DNA of 64,000 nt from Apostichopus japonicus (lineage: Eukaryota; Echinodermata; Holothuroidea; Aspidochirotida; Stichopodidae): assembly GCF_037975245.1 (NCBI RefSeq), contig NC_092570.1, positions 9,695,501 to 9,759,500 of the forward strand, written 5' to 3'. The position numbers and the translations under genes were made by a program. This document shows positions 1 to 12,582 of the stretch, piece by piece. Numbering within the stretch: position 1 is the first letter of the stretch; each line of letters opens with the position of its first letter. The notes under the pieces are model-generated. The model did no database searches and was not told the DNA's origin. It saw only the letters and a list, made by a program, of their open reading frames with translations.

Positions 1-643
<643 letters not shown>

Positions 644-949
644 ACCCATGCGTGTCATGTACCCCACCCGATAAAAGCTTTTGCGCTGTGCACTACGTGC
701 ATATTCCTACAGTTTTATCCATGTTCATTCATTTACACCCCCCCCCCCCCAATTTCCAATTGGGATTGACACCCCTGTATACGCCAAACGTACTATTAAA
801 TTAGCAATGTTTCAAGGTTTTTCGGAAGAATACGGTACTGGAAAAGAAATTTTAAAAATTAATAACCACTGGAATGTCAATCGTCAATCTTTTTGCCAAC
901 TTAACTTGTATATGTGTTGTTGTCTAGTGAACAAGTATAGCCGTATACA

Positions 950-1289
950 CAGTGGCGTAGGAAGGTACTTTTGAGTGGGGGGCTGAAGACTGATGGCCGG
1001 CCTGGGGGAGGGGGGAATTTTTTGCATTTCCAGGTAGCCTCAGATGCAATTTGGTGCAATATAGCACACTTCAACACCCATTCCATTTTGTAAACTTAAT
1101 TTTGTATGTTCACCAGGCCTTAGATGCAATTTGGTGCTTCAAATGAGATTTTTTTTTCATTTGGAAATGAAAAAGGGGTTTTCTAACTTGCTAAGCGGGG
1201 GGGGGGGGGGGGCGGAATGATACTTCCGCCCCTCCACATTTTTCACTGGGGTGGCTGGCGCCCCCAGCCCCCCGGTTCCTACGCCCTTG
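950..1289. mobile_element. hAT-type MITE, copy A
   Basis: The element begins CAGTGGCGTAGGAA and ends TTCCTACGCCCTTG, giving imperfect terminal inverted repeats of about 14 bp. The 8-bp flanks (942-949 CGTATACA, 1290-1297 CGGTTACA) match at 6 of 8 positions, as expected for an aged hAT target duplication. It has the same orientation and sequence as the better preserved copy at 42037-42402. No transposase is encoded. The 340-bp interior has long G and C runs. Confidence 0.8.
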
Positions 1290-1297
1290 CGGTTACA

Positions 1298-2924
1298 CCA
1301 TGATGCAACAATTGATGAGTCGGCCCGGCTGTCATCAAAGACTAAGAAAATGTTTAAAATACTTACTTGGCCTAAGGTGCTAGATGACAACTTGCCATAC
1401 CGGCAGCATTTCACGTTCTAATATATTTTGAGGCTCTAGTGTTCAAAACAGTTATTATATCTGAGTAAAAATCAACTAAACATACATCTACGTATTTTTG
1501 CTTAATGCTATCTAACTGAATTGCAACTGGAAAAAAACAACAACGAAATGCAACGTTAAAAAACGTTATTTGGGTTTATTTAATATTAAAATTATTTTTG
1601 ACACCGTTTGAGACAAAAATCCCAAAGCTATGTATATGTCACATTGATTTCTAATATTTTTATTGAAATGAATCCCGCCTGTTTTATGAGAAGGTTCAGC
1701 CCGTCAAGATATGTTACATATCATCAACTATATCTCGAATAACATATAGGGTATTGAGATAAGTGTTTGTACTAAACATGTGGATTGTATATAGTCTCTG
1801 CAAGAAACAGTGTTTCGCGTAAAAAAGCAGAGATATCACTTTAAAAGAATGTATCGTTTTACGGGTGAAATTTATGTTTATCACCCTCACAAGTTCAACT
1901 ATATAAAGCACTATAAGCACTCATCATCATTTCACCAAATAAACTTGCGGAATATTTTGTTTTGCTTTCGAGAACACTCGGGAACTTTGACACACTGTCA
2001 ACATGTTGTTATACGCAAGCACTCCATGACAAACACTGTTGATCTCTACTGTGACTTCGACACGGCTATATACATTACAATGTATATACGAAGCTAGCGT
2101 TTCTATGTAAAAACAGAGTCAGTGCAACCTGGACAAAATAGACATATCACTTTGAGTGATATCCATGCAACTTCACTCCAATAGAGACCAGTATTTTACG
2201 CCGTACACAACATATGTTCTAAGTGACAAATTCATAATTCGCTAGGTTCGCTAATGATATAGTCATGTAATGTTTATGGAGTTTTTATTTTAAATATTAT
2301 TCTGTTAGCTCATTTGATTCCCTCCTAGCAGCTCTGCCGATAATCCCCAGACTTAATGTTTTGATATGGATCGTGTTTACTCGTCTTTTCTCACGCAAGA
2401 GAAAGTTTTTTTCTGACCAACATTTAATCCTTCTCGACCATTGCGATTTTAGCCGTTTATGTTCATTTTACTATAGAGGGCATGTGTTGTATGATTTGCT
2501 TTGTTTGGAGAGTTCTTGGCTTCACTTGTCACTTGTGACTGGCTCTTTGGAGCAAGATGCTAATTAATTTTAATATTTCTTGGAGAATGTGTTGTTATTC
2601 GACAAATCTAAACAGGTCGAATATACAACGTATCCCGTCAATCTCCCTCACGTTCCAGTATAGGGCGACGGAGACTTTGCTCAGATCTGAATTATCCGTG
2701 ACTCCGGGATCAGGAGTATATCACAATACTTATTATCATTGCAGGCACTTTTATTTCCCTGTGATTCAAGTAATTTCATGAATAACTGAACTTATACGTT
2801 GTTTACATCGTGATTACGTTTACTTAATGTGAGAGAAGAACAAGAGAATATATAAACAGAATCCACAGACATCGTTTATTTGGAGTGCTGCATCTTACAG
2901 AATTGAGAGACTTCGTAGCGTAAC
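1298..2924. other. intergenic, nothing recognised
   Basis: AT-rich sequence with only short open frames that resemble no family I know. No RNA gene or element boundary was seen. Confidence 0.4.
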
Positions 2925-3588
2925 AACGAGTTAAATGAATCTGGAGGATTCATGTCAATTGGGTGCGCGCGTACCATGCATGGAGGGTCATGTGATGTGT
3001 TCCAGGGTGGTACCAAACTGATATTTCTCTGTAGCAGTTCGAGAATAGTGTTAGTGACTTCGTGAAAGATTTGCACAAAGACGGATCGGATATGGGAACT
3101 AACGGCATAAGAAGGTACTGGTACTTCAGGTCTACGAAATAGTGCTAATATGCTAACGTTAGACATGCTGGCACAGAACAAGTACAGATACATTGGGCTT
3201 GCAGCGGGAAATGTCGATGTCGCTGTCTGAATTGTATTTCAAGAACGATTTTTTGTCGAAAAGGATTGTTGAACTGGACGTGTTGCTGTAGGGAAATGTT
3301 TAGTTCAGTGCAACCACGGAATTGTCCATGGAACAGAGCCTAATGCTGCTCGACGCGAATATAGCTACCACGTTAGGCTACAAGCACGGTTATTGCTAGG
3401 TAACGGTTGTCGTCTGCTGCTCTAAGCACGCATACACATTTACGTACTAGTTGGGTGAAATCATCATGCGTAATAGGGAGAGTAATATATTAGTACCACC
3501 CTGGAACACATCACATGACCCTCCATACATGGTACGCTCGTACGCGCGTATTTACTGTGTGATAGTTTCTCCAGATTCATTTAACTCG
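2925..3588. repeat. inverted repeat, about 90-bp arms
   Basis: The segment 2925-3013 reappears as its reverse complement at 3493-3588, with the shared core TTAAATGAATCTGGAG and a block around CCAGGGTGGTAC. The spacer is about 480 bp. A 105-codon minus-strand frame overlaps the left arm and spacer (2876-3193), but it resembles nothing I know and part of it is repeat. The unit is probably a foldback-type element; no target duplication was recognised. Confidence 0.6.
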
Positions 3589-4171
3589 ATGTAGCGTAAC
3601 TCTTAAGGTAGCATATACGCCCATTAAATACCCCATTGACTTACACAGCTAAATCACAAAAGTAATGTGGTCTCTAAGTCTAGATAGAAGTTTTCACTAG
3701 CTAAACGCTACCCATCACCGGATAGCTGACAAGTTGGCCTTTCATAGCACCATCAATTTTCCGTATCATGACCATGTAGAATTTTTTACTATCCGAGCCG
3801 GAAGTTTTCGTCACTTGTAAACAAACCTCTTCACTCAGTGTTAAAACAAATTTCCTACGCTGCTCCTGGGAGGCCTAAAGGGGTCTAAAATTGCCTCATG
3901 CTATTTAACATGCAAGCCACAAAAAAAGTAGATCATATTGATAACAGGTCACAAAGATGTTCCCCTGCTGCTTTTTTGGCACTTGTGATGAAATTTTAAA
4001 TACAGCAAAACATTGACAGCTACGCCAACAATCCAAGTTGATAACATTTTAAGGATACATCCACAAGAAGAGTATAACAGCAAAAGTCAAGTTTTTGAGA
4101 AAAAAAAAAAACATTTATCTAGATGACGTCACATACATACTGTGATCCAATTCCGGGGAGTATCGAGGGTT

Positions 4172-5662
4172 CTATGAGGTGCCGTTTATGACAAAATTAT
4201 GCTCCAATATATAGGTTATGAAACCATATATATATAGATTATACCCATATATATATATTTCATAGATTAAATCCCAATATGATACAGTTTATACTCCAGT
4301 ATTTATATATATATTGTAGTTTATACTCCATTATATATAGGTTATAGTTTATACTCCAATATATATAGGTTATAGTTTATACTCTAATATGTATAGGTTA
4401 TAGTTTATACTCTAATATATATAGGTTATAGCTTATACTTCAATATATATATAGGTTATAGTTTATACTTCAATATATATATATAGGTTATAGTTTATAC
4501 TCCAATATATATAGGTTATAGTTTATACTTCAATATATACAGTTTATACGAATTGAGTAAGTCTACGTCACGATGACTGGTTCGATAGTAACGTAGATCC
4601 GATCGATAATACGTGCGAGTGTTCCGCGCAGCTGCACGTACTATAGTGTGCCATACACCTAACCTTTTGGAGATTGTTTGATATATTGGCTGAAAACTAA
4701 ATGGATTTTTCGAATGTTTAAAAGTGAAGCATGTAGGTTAAAACACACGGCGGATTCACAGGGGAGCACACAAATGTAGGGGTCCGTTTACCATTGCATC
4801 AAGTAGGTGTGGGGGGTCAATGGAGTACTTCGCACGTGGAAAGACTTCGACAGGTCTAGCAGCCCTATTTGACTTTCGTAGTCCATAGTACCATACCAAT
4901 ACACTCACAGTGCAGTCGAACCAATAATCGTGATGTAGACTTGCTCAAGTCGTAAAAACTATATATAGATATTGAAGTATAAACTATAACCTATTAGAGT
5001 ATAAACTATAACCTATTAGAGTATAAACTAAAACCTATATATATTGGAGTATAAACTATATATATATTGGAGTATTTCATTTATATTCATTTATTTATTT
5101 CCAGTATAAATATAAATATTTATAAAAAGGACATCAAAAGTGAGTATGTAACAAGAAATTATTTTAAAATGTTAGTGTACAAATCACAAAAACAATAAAT
5201 AAATATATATATATATATATAAACATATACACACATATACATATACACACATATGCACATACACATACACGCGCATACACATATATGCACATACATACAT
5301 ATACACATATACATACATATATATATATATATATATACAAAACGTACAAGTGCAGCTGTGTACAATAAAGTATAAACTATAACCTATATATATTGGAGTA
5401 TAAACTATATATATCGAAGTATAAACTATAACCTATTATATATAGTAGAGTATAAACTATAACCTATATATATATATATATTGGAATATAAACTACAACC
5501 TATATTTATTGGAGTATAAACTATAATCTATATATATTGGAGTATAAACTATAACATATTGGGATATAATCTATAACATATATATCTGGGTATAATCTAA
5601 ATATTTATGGTTTCATAACCTTTATATTGGAGTATAATTTTGGCATAAACGGCACCTCATAG
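4172..5662. mobile_element. 1.49-kb inverted-repeat element with internal minisatellite
   Basis: Both ends carry the inverted sequence CTATGAGGTGCCGTTTATG, continuing as matching sequence for more than 50 bp. The 4-bp flanks are identical (GGTT at 4168-4171 and 5663-5666). Inside each arm is an array with the core AGGTTATAGTTTATACTCC: forward in the left arm (about 4200-4555) and reversed in the right (about 4965-5640). The unique centre (about 4560-4960) is itself bounded by inverted copies around AAGTCTACGTCACGAT. The structure is that of a non-autonomous DNA element whose terminal repeats have grown by tandem expansion. No coding sequence was found. Confidence 0.75.
5200..5340. repeat. (AC/AT) compound microsatellite
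   Basis: Mixed (TA)n and ACACATATAC repeats inside the right arm of the surrounding inverted-repeat element. The short cysteine- and tyrosine-rich open frames here are spurious. Confidence 0.85.
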
Positions 5663-5984
5663 GGTTCAGCTAGTCAAAATAGGTTACATTCAATCAACCA
5701 TTATTATGGAGTAAGAACAAGTTATCGTTTTCTTTTTCTACCCATGGGAAATACTTAACTGAGTGTGCATTTTAGGAAATGCTCCCATCGACGTTCACAT
5801 GTTGAAACATTTTAGCATTTTTCTAGCTGCACAACATCTTTTTTTTCCAGTTGTGTGAAGACTGTTTTGTGCAAAACGGTGTTTTACGTGGCAAAACGTT
5901 CTTACAAATATATTCTGGATTTCCATTTAGTTTCTAAACTGAATTAGTCGTATGTATGCTCTTCGTAATAATTTTGTTCTTAAA

Positions 5985-6798
5985 TTATAATGTAACTTTA
6001 ATATATTCGTAAATTTCCTTGAGGATTTCGTCGCCATCTTGAAAATTAATTCCAGGTGCAACCCATACAGCACCATGGAATGCTGTAGGGTAATGGCGCC
6101 AAGTCACTTCAACGCCAGCTTCCTTTAAGTGTTCCGCGTACATGATCCCGTCATCCCGAAGTGGATCATAACCCATTGTTATGATGTACGCTGGTGGAAG
6201 ACCGGACAAACCTCTTCTCAAAAGTGGGGTTAATCTTGCATCTTGAAATAAGTCTTGTTTGGCATCCCATATAGGCGATTCACTGCCCGACTCTGGTACC
6301 GGTATACTAGGCGGAATAATATAAAAGTTGTCGTTCCGAAACTGGTCAGGTAGTAACTTATGTGATAGTCTCTTCTTGTATAGATGACTATCTCTAAACG
6401 TTTCTGCTATGTGTTTGTTAGCTGAGAAACTTCGAATAATGTCATCGGTAGTATCGTTTCCATATAAATGCATAGCAGAGTATAGAGCCATGGTGTCCCT
6501 AGGCATGACCCCTCCCGTGCCGAAGTCGTGCTCATACTTTTGGTAAGATGGCGTATTTAGATCAAGGATTTGTAACCAAGGGTAAATCAATATTTGAAGT
6601 TTGAGATCCGGTATCGATTTATCATCGGTAATCGCTTGCGACACAGTAGCCGAGAGGTACCCTCCAGCACTATCGCCACCAATCCCGATACGGTTTACAT
6701 CAACATTGTACTCCTTGGAACGCCTCATGAACCACTTGGTGGCTTTAAGAGATTCTTCAAAAGGTATCGGAAAAACACAATCTGGTGGTCGTTGATAG
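5985..6798 (-). CDS. AADAC-like exon 4 (terminal)
   Basis: The acceptor ends GTTTTAG. It encodes residues 151-421 with GDSAGG, YDPLRDDG and the catalytic His, ending at a stop codon at 5985. I found no canonical AATAAA close downstream. Confidence 0.95.
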
Positions 6799-9705
6799 CT
6801 AAAACAATAGAAACAGTATGCAAATTATAAAACAATGACGTAAAAACAACATAAATGGAACATTATTATTAAGGGACATTATCATCGTCATCGTCATCAT
6901 CATCGTCATCATTGTTATCATCATCATCATCTTCATTGTCATCATCATCGTCGTCGTCATCGTCGTCGTCGTCGTCATCGTCATCGTTATCGTCATCATT
7001 GTTACTATTATTATTATTATTATTATTATTACACTCACTCTATGGACATCACAACAGCATTTAGATTCGCTGAGAGCTTCCTCGTCAGACCATCGTAGTG
7101 CTCTGAAGGTTAATTAAAAACGACAAATGTTCTTTAACAAAAGCAATCCAAAAAAATCTAAGATATGTAATTGAGTAAACTGGTACATTTGCGTAGTTTC
7201 TCATCTAAAATCGCTTCTGTCTTATAACGTTTTGAACCTGTCGACGGTGGGGTATGGCTCGTAATCAAGAAAATAAACTGATTATTTTGTTTAAACGATT
7301 GAATTATTTCGAGCACGTTCATCACTGACTACCTGCTTAATATCAACTCATAAATGGGAATAGCTCAAACAGGACATATACATTGAAAGAGAAAGTATAG
7401 CGGTGAACATGTGTGGCCATTATCTGACCAAAATTGTTGTGCAAAATACTGCAGACCTTTAAACAAGCATTAATTTAGTCTTGCTCGTCAATTTAAATGA
7501 GATTTTTAAATGAGTATTTGAATGTTTTCCAATAAATGGACTATTTTTAATTACTCTGTCTGTCGTCTTTCAAACAGATTTTGGGGGGGATCTTCTTATT
7601 TAAAGAATGGGATAGCTTGAAGGTTTCTTTAACAAATCGGGGTTGGGGTGGGGGTTGTTGTCATTAAATATCATAAATTATGAAACATGATACTTTCTGT
7701 TTCTTCCTTTCATTTAACTGTACTTCAATCAGTAATGATTGAATTATATTATCCTACCAGCGTCAAAAAGTGCCAACCCGCCGCCATGTATATAAATAAA
7801 TCCAGGGAGTGGCGGTTCATCTTCTGACCCTGGTGGTTGGTATATGTGAACTTTGACCCCATCTGCGATTACTTTAGTCAGTTTCACTTCGGTGGCATAT
7901 GATGTCCCTGACGGTAGAAACATTCTCAATGCTGTTAAACTATCCCTGAATCGTCGAACTCTCGTTGCTGGAGAATCATCAAATAAGGAACGGATTGCAA
8001 CCTGTCAAATAAGAAGGATTGTCCGAGTGAATCTGGAAAGTCCAGATGAATTTGGATATTTGACGGTTGAAAGAGGAACCCTATTTTAAAGGAATAGATA
8101 AATTACAGAGGAACATAATCTAAGCATTCTAGTGAAATTTGTACTTAATTCCGATATACCGTTTTTGAAATATTGAAAGTTGAAGTTATCTAATATTCTA
8201 CCAAAAGTGAACTTGAAGCAAACAGGTGTGACGTCATAGTTGCACACTGACAAATAATGTTTTGTTTTTTCTTTATTCTTCAGTCTATTGATTTGACCTT
8301 GGATTGGATAGGGTTACTAGATTGTGTACAGGGGATTTGAAGTTTATAAAATACCAATACCTTTGGTACATTCACATTATGGATGCATGCAATTGTGGAG
8401 TATAAAATTTGGCGTAACTTTTAAAGGAAAACAAAACATTATTTATCAGTTTGCAACATTAATGACGTCACACCTGTTTGCTCCAAGTTCACTTTTGGTA
8501 TAAAGGTGGCAACTTCAACTGTCAATATCTCAAAAATCGTACATAGGAATTGAATGCAAATTTCACTAGAATGCTTAGATTATGTTCCTCTTCAACATAT
8601 CAAAAAGAAATTTTGACCTGGGCTATTCTTTTAAGCATGCGATGAAATGTGCATTCAGTTCCTACGTATCGTTGATCATTTCCGACTAATTTGAGGTTCA
8701 CTTGAATCCAACAGGTGTTGTGTCATTGATGCACGCTGGTTTATTATGACTATGAAATGTACATATGTCTACCTATAAAGTTCATTTATGTTACAAACTG
8801 TCACAATTTGAACTAACAATATCTCGTAAACGCAGTCATGGGAAATAAATTTACATCTGGAATTTACTGTTTAAGAATCTCATTAAAATGTGTCGTCGGA
8901 TATCGGTGGTTTATTCTCTTTAATTAGCGTGCTTGAATGCAAATATGTGATTGTTTTCTCTTGTATATTCTAGAGGTTAAACGTTCATATTATTTATTCA
9001 ACGTAACCAAAGTCCAAACTAAAAATATGTAGGCCTATCTTAAAAAAGCATTTTATATTTAAGTGCTTCATTAATTCAAGCAATTGAATGTGTCACGGGC
9101 ATATATGATGCATGGCTGTAGGGTAGGGGAGGAATATGGCGTGCTGACGGGTTGGCAGCAGGTGAGTGGGCGGGGTTGGGGGTTGGATAAGGACTAACGT
9201 GACCTTAAAGCGGCATCATGCGCAAGTTGCGTGACTTGAGTCGAATGTACCAAATAGCTCGCACCTTCAGTCTATATATAGGCTTCCCCAACCCCCATTA
9301 CAATTAAAATAAAATAAAAGAGTTCGGGACCCAGAGAGCAAGTAATGGAAAGAGATGTGGAGAAGACGAAGATGAAGGTGGAGAGAGAGAGAGGTGGAGA
9401 GAGAAAGAGAGAGAGGGGGGGGGGGGGTGAGGGGGTATGCGCCACTGATTCTAGTGTGTTTCGGCTAGACATGAATATGACACTGTCTCCTATACTGCAC
9501 ACACAGTTGTAAGCCACATAATACTATATTCAATATGATAACTTTCAATATTCGTACTTACCATATTCAGGAGAAATTTTTGGAAAGCTACTACCGCCCT
9601 GTATTTTTGAGGTTCATTAATGTCCGATGGTACCGGCACATAAAACAAGTAAGCCACATAACCTCCCACTGCCAAAAGGAAGATGCGACGGCCCGATAGG
9701 AACAT
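5985..9705 (-). CDS. AADAC/NCEH1-like membrane serine hydrolase (4 exons)
   Basis: The coding join on the minus strand is 9705-9562, 8001-7758, 7102-7039 and 6798-5985, which gives 421 aa. All introns are GT-AG and the phases fit (0, 1, 2). The first ATG at 9705 is used; upstream in-frame sequence has only a TTG. An N-terminal hydrophobic anchor (about residues 8-23) precedes an alpha/beta-hydrolase domain. HGGG (120-123) forms the oxyanion hole, GDSAGG holds the nucleophile Ser194, and Asp362 (YDPLRDDG) and His392 (TAFHGA) complete the triad. The 30-residue Asp-His spacing and overall length fit the arylacetamide deacetylase/neutral cholesterol ester hydrolase family (about 400 aa), type II ER membrane enzymes that hydrolyse acyl esters with a lumenal catalytic domain. 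Substrate cannot be told from sequence. Intron 1 carries a foldback element and intron 3 a trinucleotide repeat. Confidence 0.93.
6881..7030. repeat. (CAT/CGT)n trinucleotide microsatellite
   Basis: Imperfect CAT, CGT and ATT triplets fill intron 3 of the hydrolase gene, ending 9 bp from exon 3. The Met/Thr/Ile-rich open frame across it is an artefact. Confidence 0.93.
7039..7102 (-). CDS. AADAC-like exon 3
   Basis: A 64-nt exon between acceptor CCTTCAG and donor GTGAGT. It encodes the family stretch YDGLTRKLSANLNAVVMSI and enters and leaves in phases that match its neighbours exactly. Confidence 0.93.
7758..8001 (-). CDS. AADAC-like exon 2
   Basis: The acceptor ends TTTGACAG and the donor is GTAGGA. 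It encodes residues 49-129 plus one base, including the HGGG oxyanion-hole motif. Confidence 0.93.
8090..8630. mobile_element. TTAA-flanked foldback element in hydrolase intron 1
   Basis: TTAA is present at both ends (8086-8089, 8631-8634), with ends AGGAATAG and CTATTCTT. Arms of about 190 bp (about 8103-8250 and 8450-8620) are inverted copies sharing GAGGAACATAATCTAAGC and GTGAACTTGAAGCAAACAGG-like blocks. TTAA duplication is typical of piggyBac and some Kolobok MITEs; the superfamily is not settled. A third, one-armed copy is at 61074-61340. No protein is encoded. Confidence 0.75.
8635..9364. other. remainder of hydrolase intron 1
   Basis: Intronic sequence. About 8660-8890 looks like a more diverged relative of the adjacent foldback family (CAACAGGTGTTGTGTCATTG block). 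No exon was found. Confidence 0.4.
9365..9427. repeat. (GA)n and poly-G simple repeat
   Basis: GAGAGA-rich tract followed by a run of G, within intron 1 of the hydrolase gene. Confidence 0.9.
9562..9705 (-). CDS. AADAC-like exon 1 (coding part)
   Basis: Encodes residues 1-48, including the signal anchor. The donor GTAAGT follows directly at 9561, phase 0. The context around the ATG has A at -3. Confidence 0.88.
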
Positions 9706-9749
9706 CTTCGAGAAGTTAAATGACCTTGCTTTCAATTGTCTTCGTTATA

Positions 9750-10231
9750 TCGTCGTACACATTAGTATAGTGTTACAATGATAGAGAGAGCTAATTACTG
9801 CATGTAAAACTGATTGATTCACCGTCATATGCATGAATTGCTGATCAATGCCACAACCTATCTTAACGACTACATGCTATATCATAGAGCTGTACTACGT
9901 AGGCCTATACAGAGAATATCATATCAATCTAACGCTTCCAGTCAAGTGTCTTGTTTGATGGAATGCATAAGAATCATGATAGCCTACACCCTGCATGTAC
10001 TTCAACTATGAAACACACCTAATTGTTACTTTGAACTGTACCATAAGTATTAGCTTAATCAAAAATAAACGTTGTAGAGATGAACCTCACATACGCTAAC
10101 CAAACGTCTCTTCTCTTTGTAGTGACCTTCATATATTGTTTATATGAAACAACATTGTCTCGATTCGTTTTGTCACGAACGAAAAATGTTATTTAAAGGG
10201 ATAGTGTCATGTAGGTCAAAGTTCCCGTACA
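9750..10231. other. upstream of hydrolase gene, nothing certain
   Basis: This should hold the promoter and 5' UTR of the minus-strand hydrolase gene, but I could not pick out a confident TATA box or initiator. Confidence 0.35.
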
Positions 10232-10239
10232 GCAAGTAA

Positions 10240-10877
10240 CATAGGCATAGGAGCCTGATTTGATTGGGGGGGGGGGGGGCTGTAACGACTTGCCCGAAAA
10301 ATATAACCAAAATTTTTCGCGCGCTATGCGCGCGTTCAACATCCTAATGTGCTATCATATAGCCATTCATCAGTTATTACATCACATGCCGATAACCAAT
10401 GAACGCATATATGACATGCACAATAAGATGTTAAACGCGCGCGGAACGCGCTGAAAATTTTGGTTGTATTTTCCCTGTTATTACCATTCCATATTGGTTA
10501 TAACTATTGGGGAAGTCGTTACAAAAATAACGATAATAATAATTTCATTTCAACCATTGAAAAACACATTGCAAATTATTATTCTTTCCGTAGGTGCCCG
10601 AAAAATTCTCAGCATATTGCCCGAATTTTCACCCTCCAAATAAATTGGAAAACACATTGCAAGTTATTCATCTTTCGGTAGGTGCCCGAAAAATTCTCAG
10701 CATATTGCCCGAATTTTCACCCCCCCCCCCCCAAAAAAAATTAAAAAACACATTGCAAGTTATTCATCTTTCAGTAGGTGCCCGAAAAATTCTCAGCATA
10801 TTGCCCGAATTTTCACCAAAAATTTTGTTTGGGGGGGGGGCTGCAGCCCCCCAGCCCCCCCGCCTCCTACGCCTATG
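10240..10877. mobile_element. hAT-type MITE with 8-bp target duplication
   Basis: The ends CATAGGCATAGGAG and CTCCTACGCCTATG are inverted with one mismatch in 14. The flanking 8-mers are identical: GCAAGTAA at 10232-10239 and 10878-10885. The interior (638 bp) contains three direct copies of a block with GGTGCCCGAAAAATTCTC and ATTGCCCGAATTTTCACC (starting near 10593, 10681 and 10777). The short open frames inside are not genes. Confidence 0.88.
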
Positions 10878-10885
10878 GCAAGTAA

Positions 10886-11846
10886 TATAATGTGTTTACA
10901 ATTCTGAGATCATTGGTTGCTTACACTTTAACGATAATCCATAACAGATTACCGACTTCATTTCAACCTCGAAAGAAGTTTTTGACAGAAACGTGCCATT
11001 TGGGAAATTGCTACCTTAACATTTTGAATCGGTCACATTGCTGGAGAATTATGGGCTCAAATTAATTCCATCTTTTATTCTATTGTCTTTTGTCGCGGTT
11101 GGGAAGGGGGGGGGGGTTAGTTGGATGATGTATAACCCAATGAATATTTCCATACTATTGTTGGTTAATAAGTAGATAAGTCTCAGAACCCATGCATGAC
11201 GTTGTCCCTTTTAACATGATCATAAATCTTAGTTAATATTATATAGAAGCTTATTCGTGTTAACTGAATCGTGTTTTAAATCAATAACAGGCCAAGCTTA
11301 TATCTATTTCACACAATCTTCTGTTTTATGTGAATATACTTATGCTATACTCTCATTGTATTGTGGTGCTGTGGACTTGTCTTGTAGCATAATTCACTAG
11401 ATATAAATTACATTCGGGATTTAAGCATAATATTTCAGCCGTGTTATCATTCCTGTTTATTTGCGTTGAAGTGAACGTTTTCTAAGTAAACTTTTAATTT
11501 TATTTACATGTCTTTTAAAGTATACTTGATATTTCTTATGTGGGGAACATTGTTTGCTTTTGATGGTAGGAATGCCGGACATGACGGATGAATTTATCTT
11601 TAAAATCATTGCATTTTCGCTATAATCTGTTTAAACTGTATAACCCCAGGTTCAGCGCTCCAATCCAGGGACATTAGTCTTCAGGGGAGCGGGTGTTTTC
11701 GGCTGTAATGGGGTCAACTACCTACACCGATATACCGGGTCGTTCGGCACATGATATATATCAACGATGCGCCTCGTGACGTTTACGTCTACCTTACTAC
11801 TACAGACACTACTGACAACACATAAACAAACAGAATAACGCAAAAA

Positions 11847-11849
<3 letters not shown>
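10886..11849. other. intergenic, nothing recognised
   Basis: AT-rich sequence without convincing exons, RNA genes or element ends. Confidence 0.4.

Positions 11850-11936
<87 letters not shown>
11850..11936. repeat. (TA)n microsatellite
   Basis: About 43 TA units. Confidence 0.97.
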
Positions 11937-11939
<3 letters not shown>

Positions 11940-12294
11940 TATACAATGTATGTAATCATAATTAAAGAAGTTAAGAAAGATAGAGGAAAAAGGTAAAGTA
12001 ATAAAGAACAACAAAATTGTTACTAGTCATCTGCAAATATTATTAAACAATAAAGAACACAGTCAATCTCATCCATGTCCGCACGTGACACTTGTAGGGG
12101 TAGGGGCTCACTCCATCTCTAGACACGCTCGGCCGTCTGTCCGATCCGGGCACATTATGGCCTGGTGGCGGAGGGGGGCATCTTATGACCAGGCGTTAGT
12201 CACGCCCACCGAAACCCAAAGGCCCTGTATAGAAATTGTGAAGGTTTATGGTTTCGATGATAATCGTAACCTATGCATTCATGAATGCGGAGAG

Positions 12295-12535
12295 TGTGTG
12301 TGCGTGTGCATGCGTGCGTTTGTTTTGGTATCTGACCGAGGACTTGAACAAAAGAATTTCAGGTCCTCGGTTGTGATGTCTAAAGAATCACCACGTCCTC
12401 GGAAGAATTCTATTGTATGGGGTATTGTTAAGTTTAGGGTACGTGGATTTGAACAATGGAAAATACAATGGGGTCCTCGGTCTGACTGTAATACAAAATG
12501 GGTGTGTGTGCGTGTGTGTGCGTGTGTAAACACAG
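12295..12535. repeat. GT-rich segment with inverted CCGAGGAC motifs
   Basis: (GT)n-like tracts at both ends enclose an inverted pair, TCTGACCGAGGACT near 12329 and GGTCCTCGGTCTGAC near 12472, with two further GTCCTCGG copies between. A 165-codon plus-strand frame runs through (12085-12582), but its Cys/Val repeats come from the GT tracts and I do not regard it as a gene. Confidence 0.55.
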
Positions 12536-12582
12536 TATCTCAAGAAAGGGAAGCTTGGACCAATCTAATATTTGGTATGTAG

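Noticed and set aside
9706-9735. Hydrolase start at 9735
   Set aside because: The codon is TTG; the first ATG is at 9705, just before the membrane anchor, and gives a family-typical N terminus.
12085-12582. 165-codon plus-strand frame
   Set aside because: Cys/Val-rich stretches come from GT tracts; there is no domain, and the middle consists of inverted CCGAGGAC motifs.
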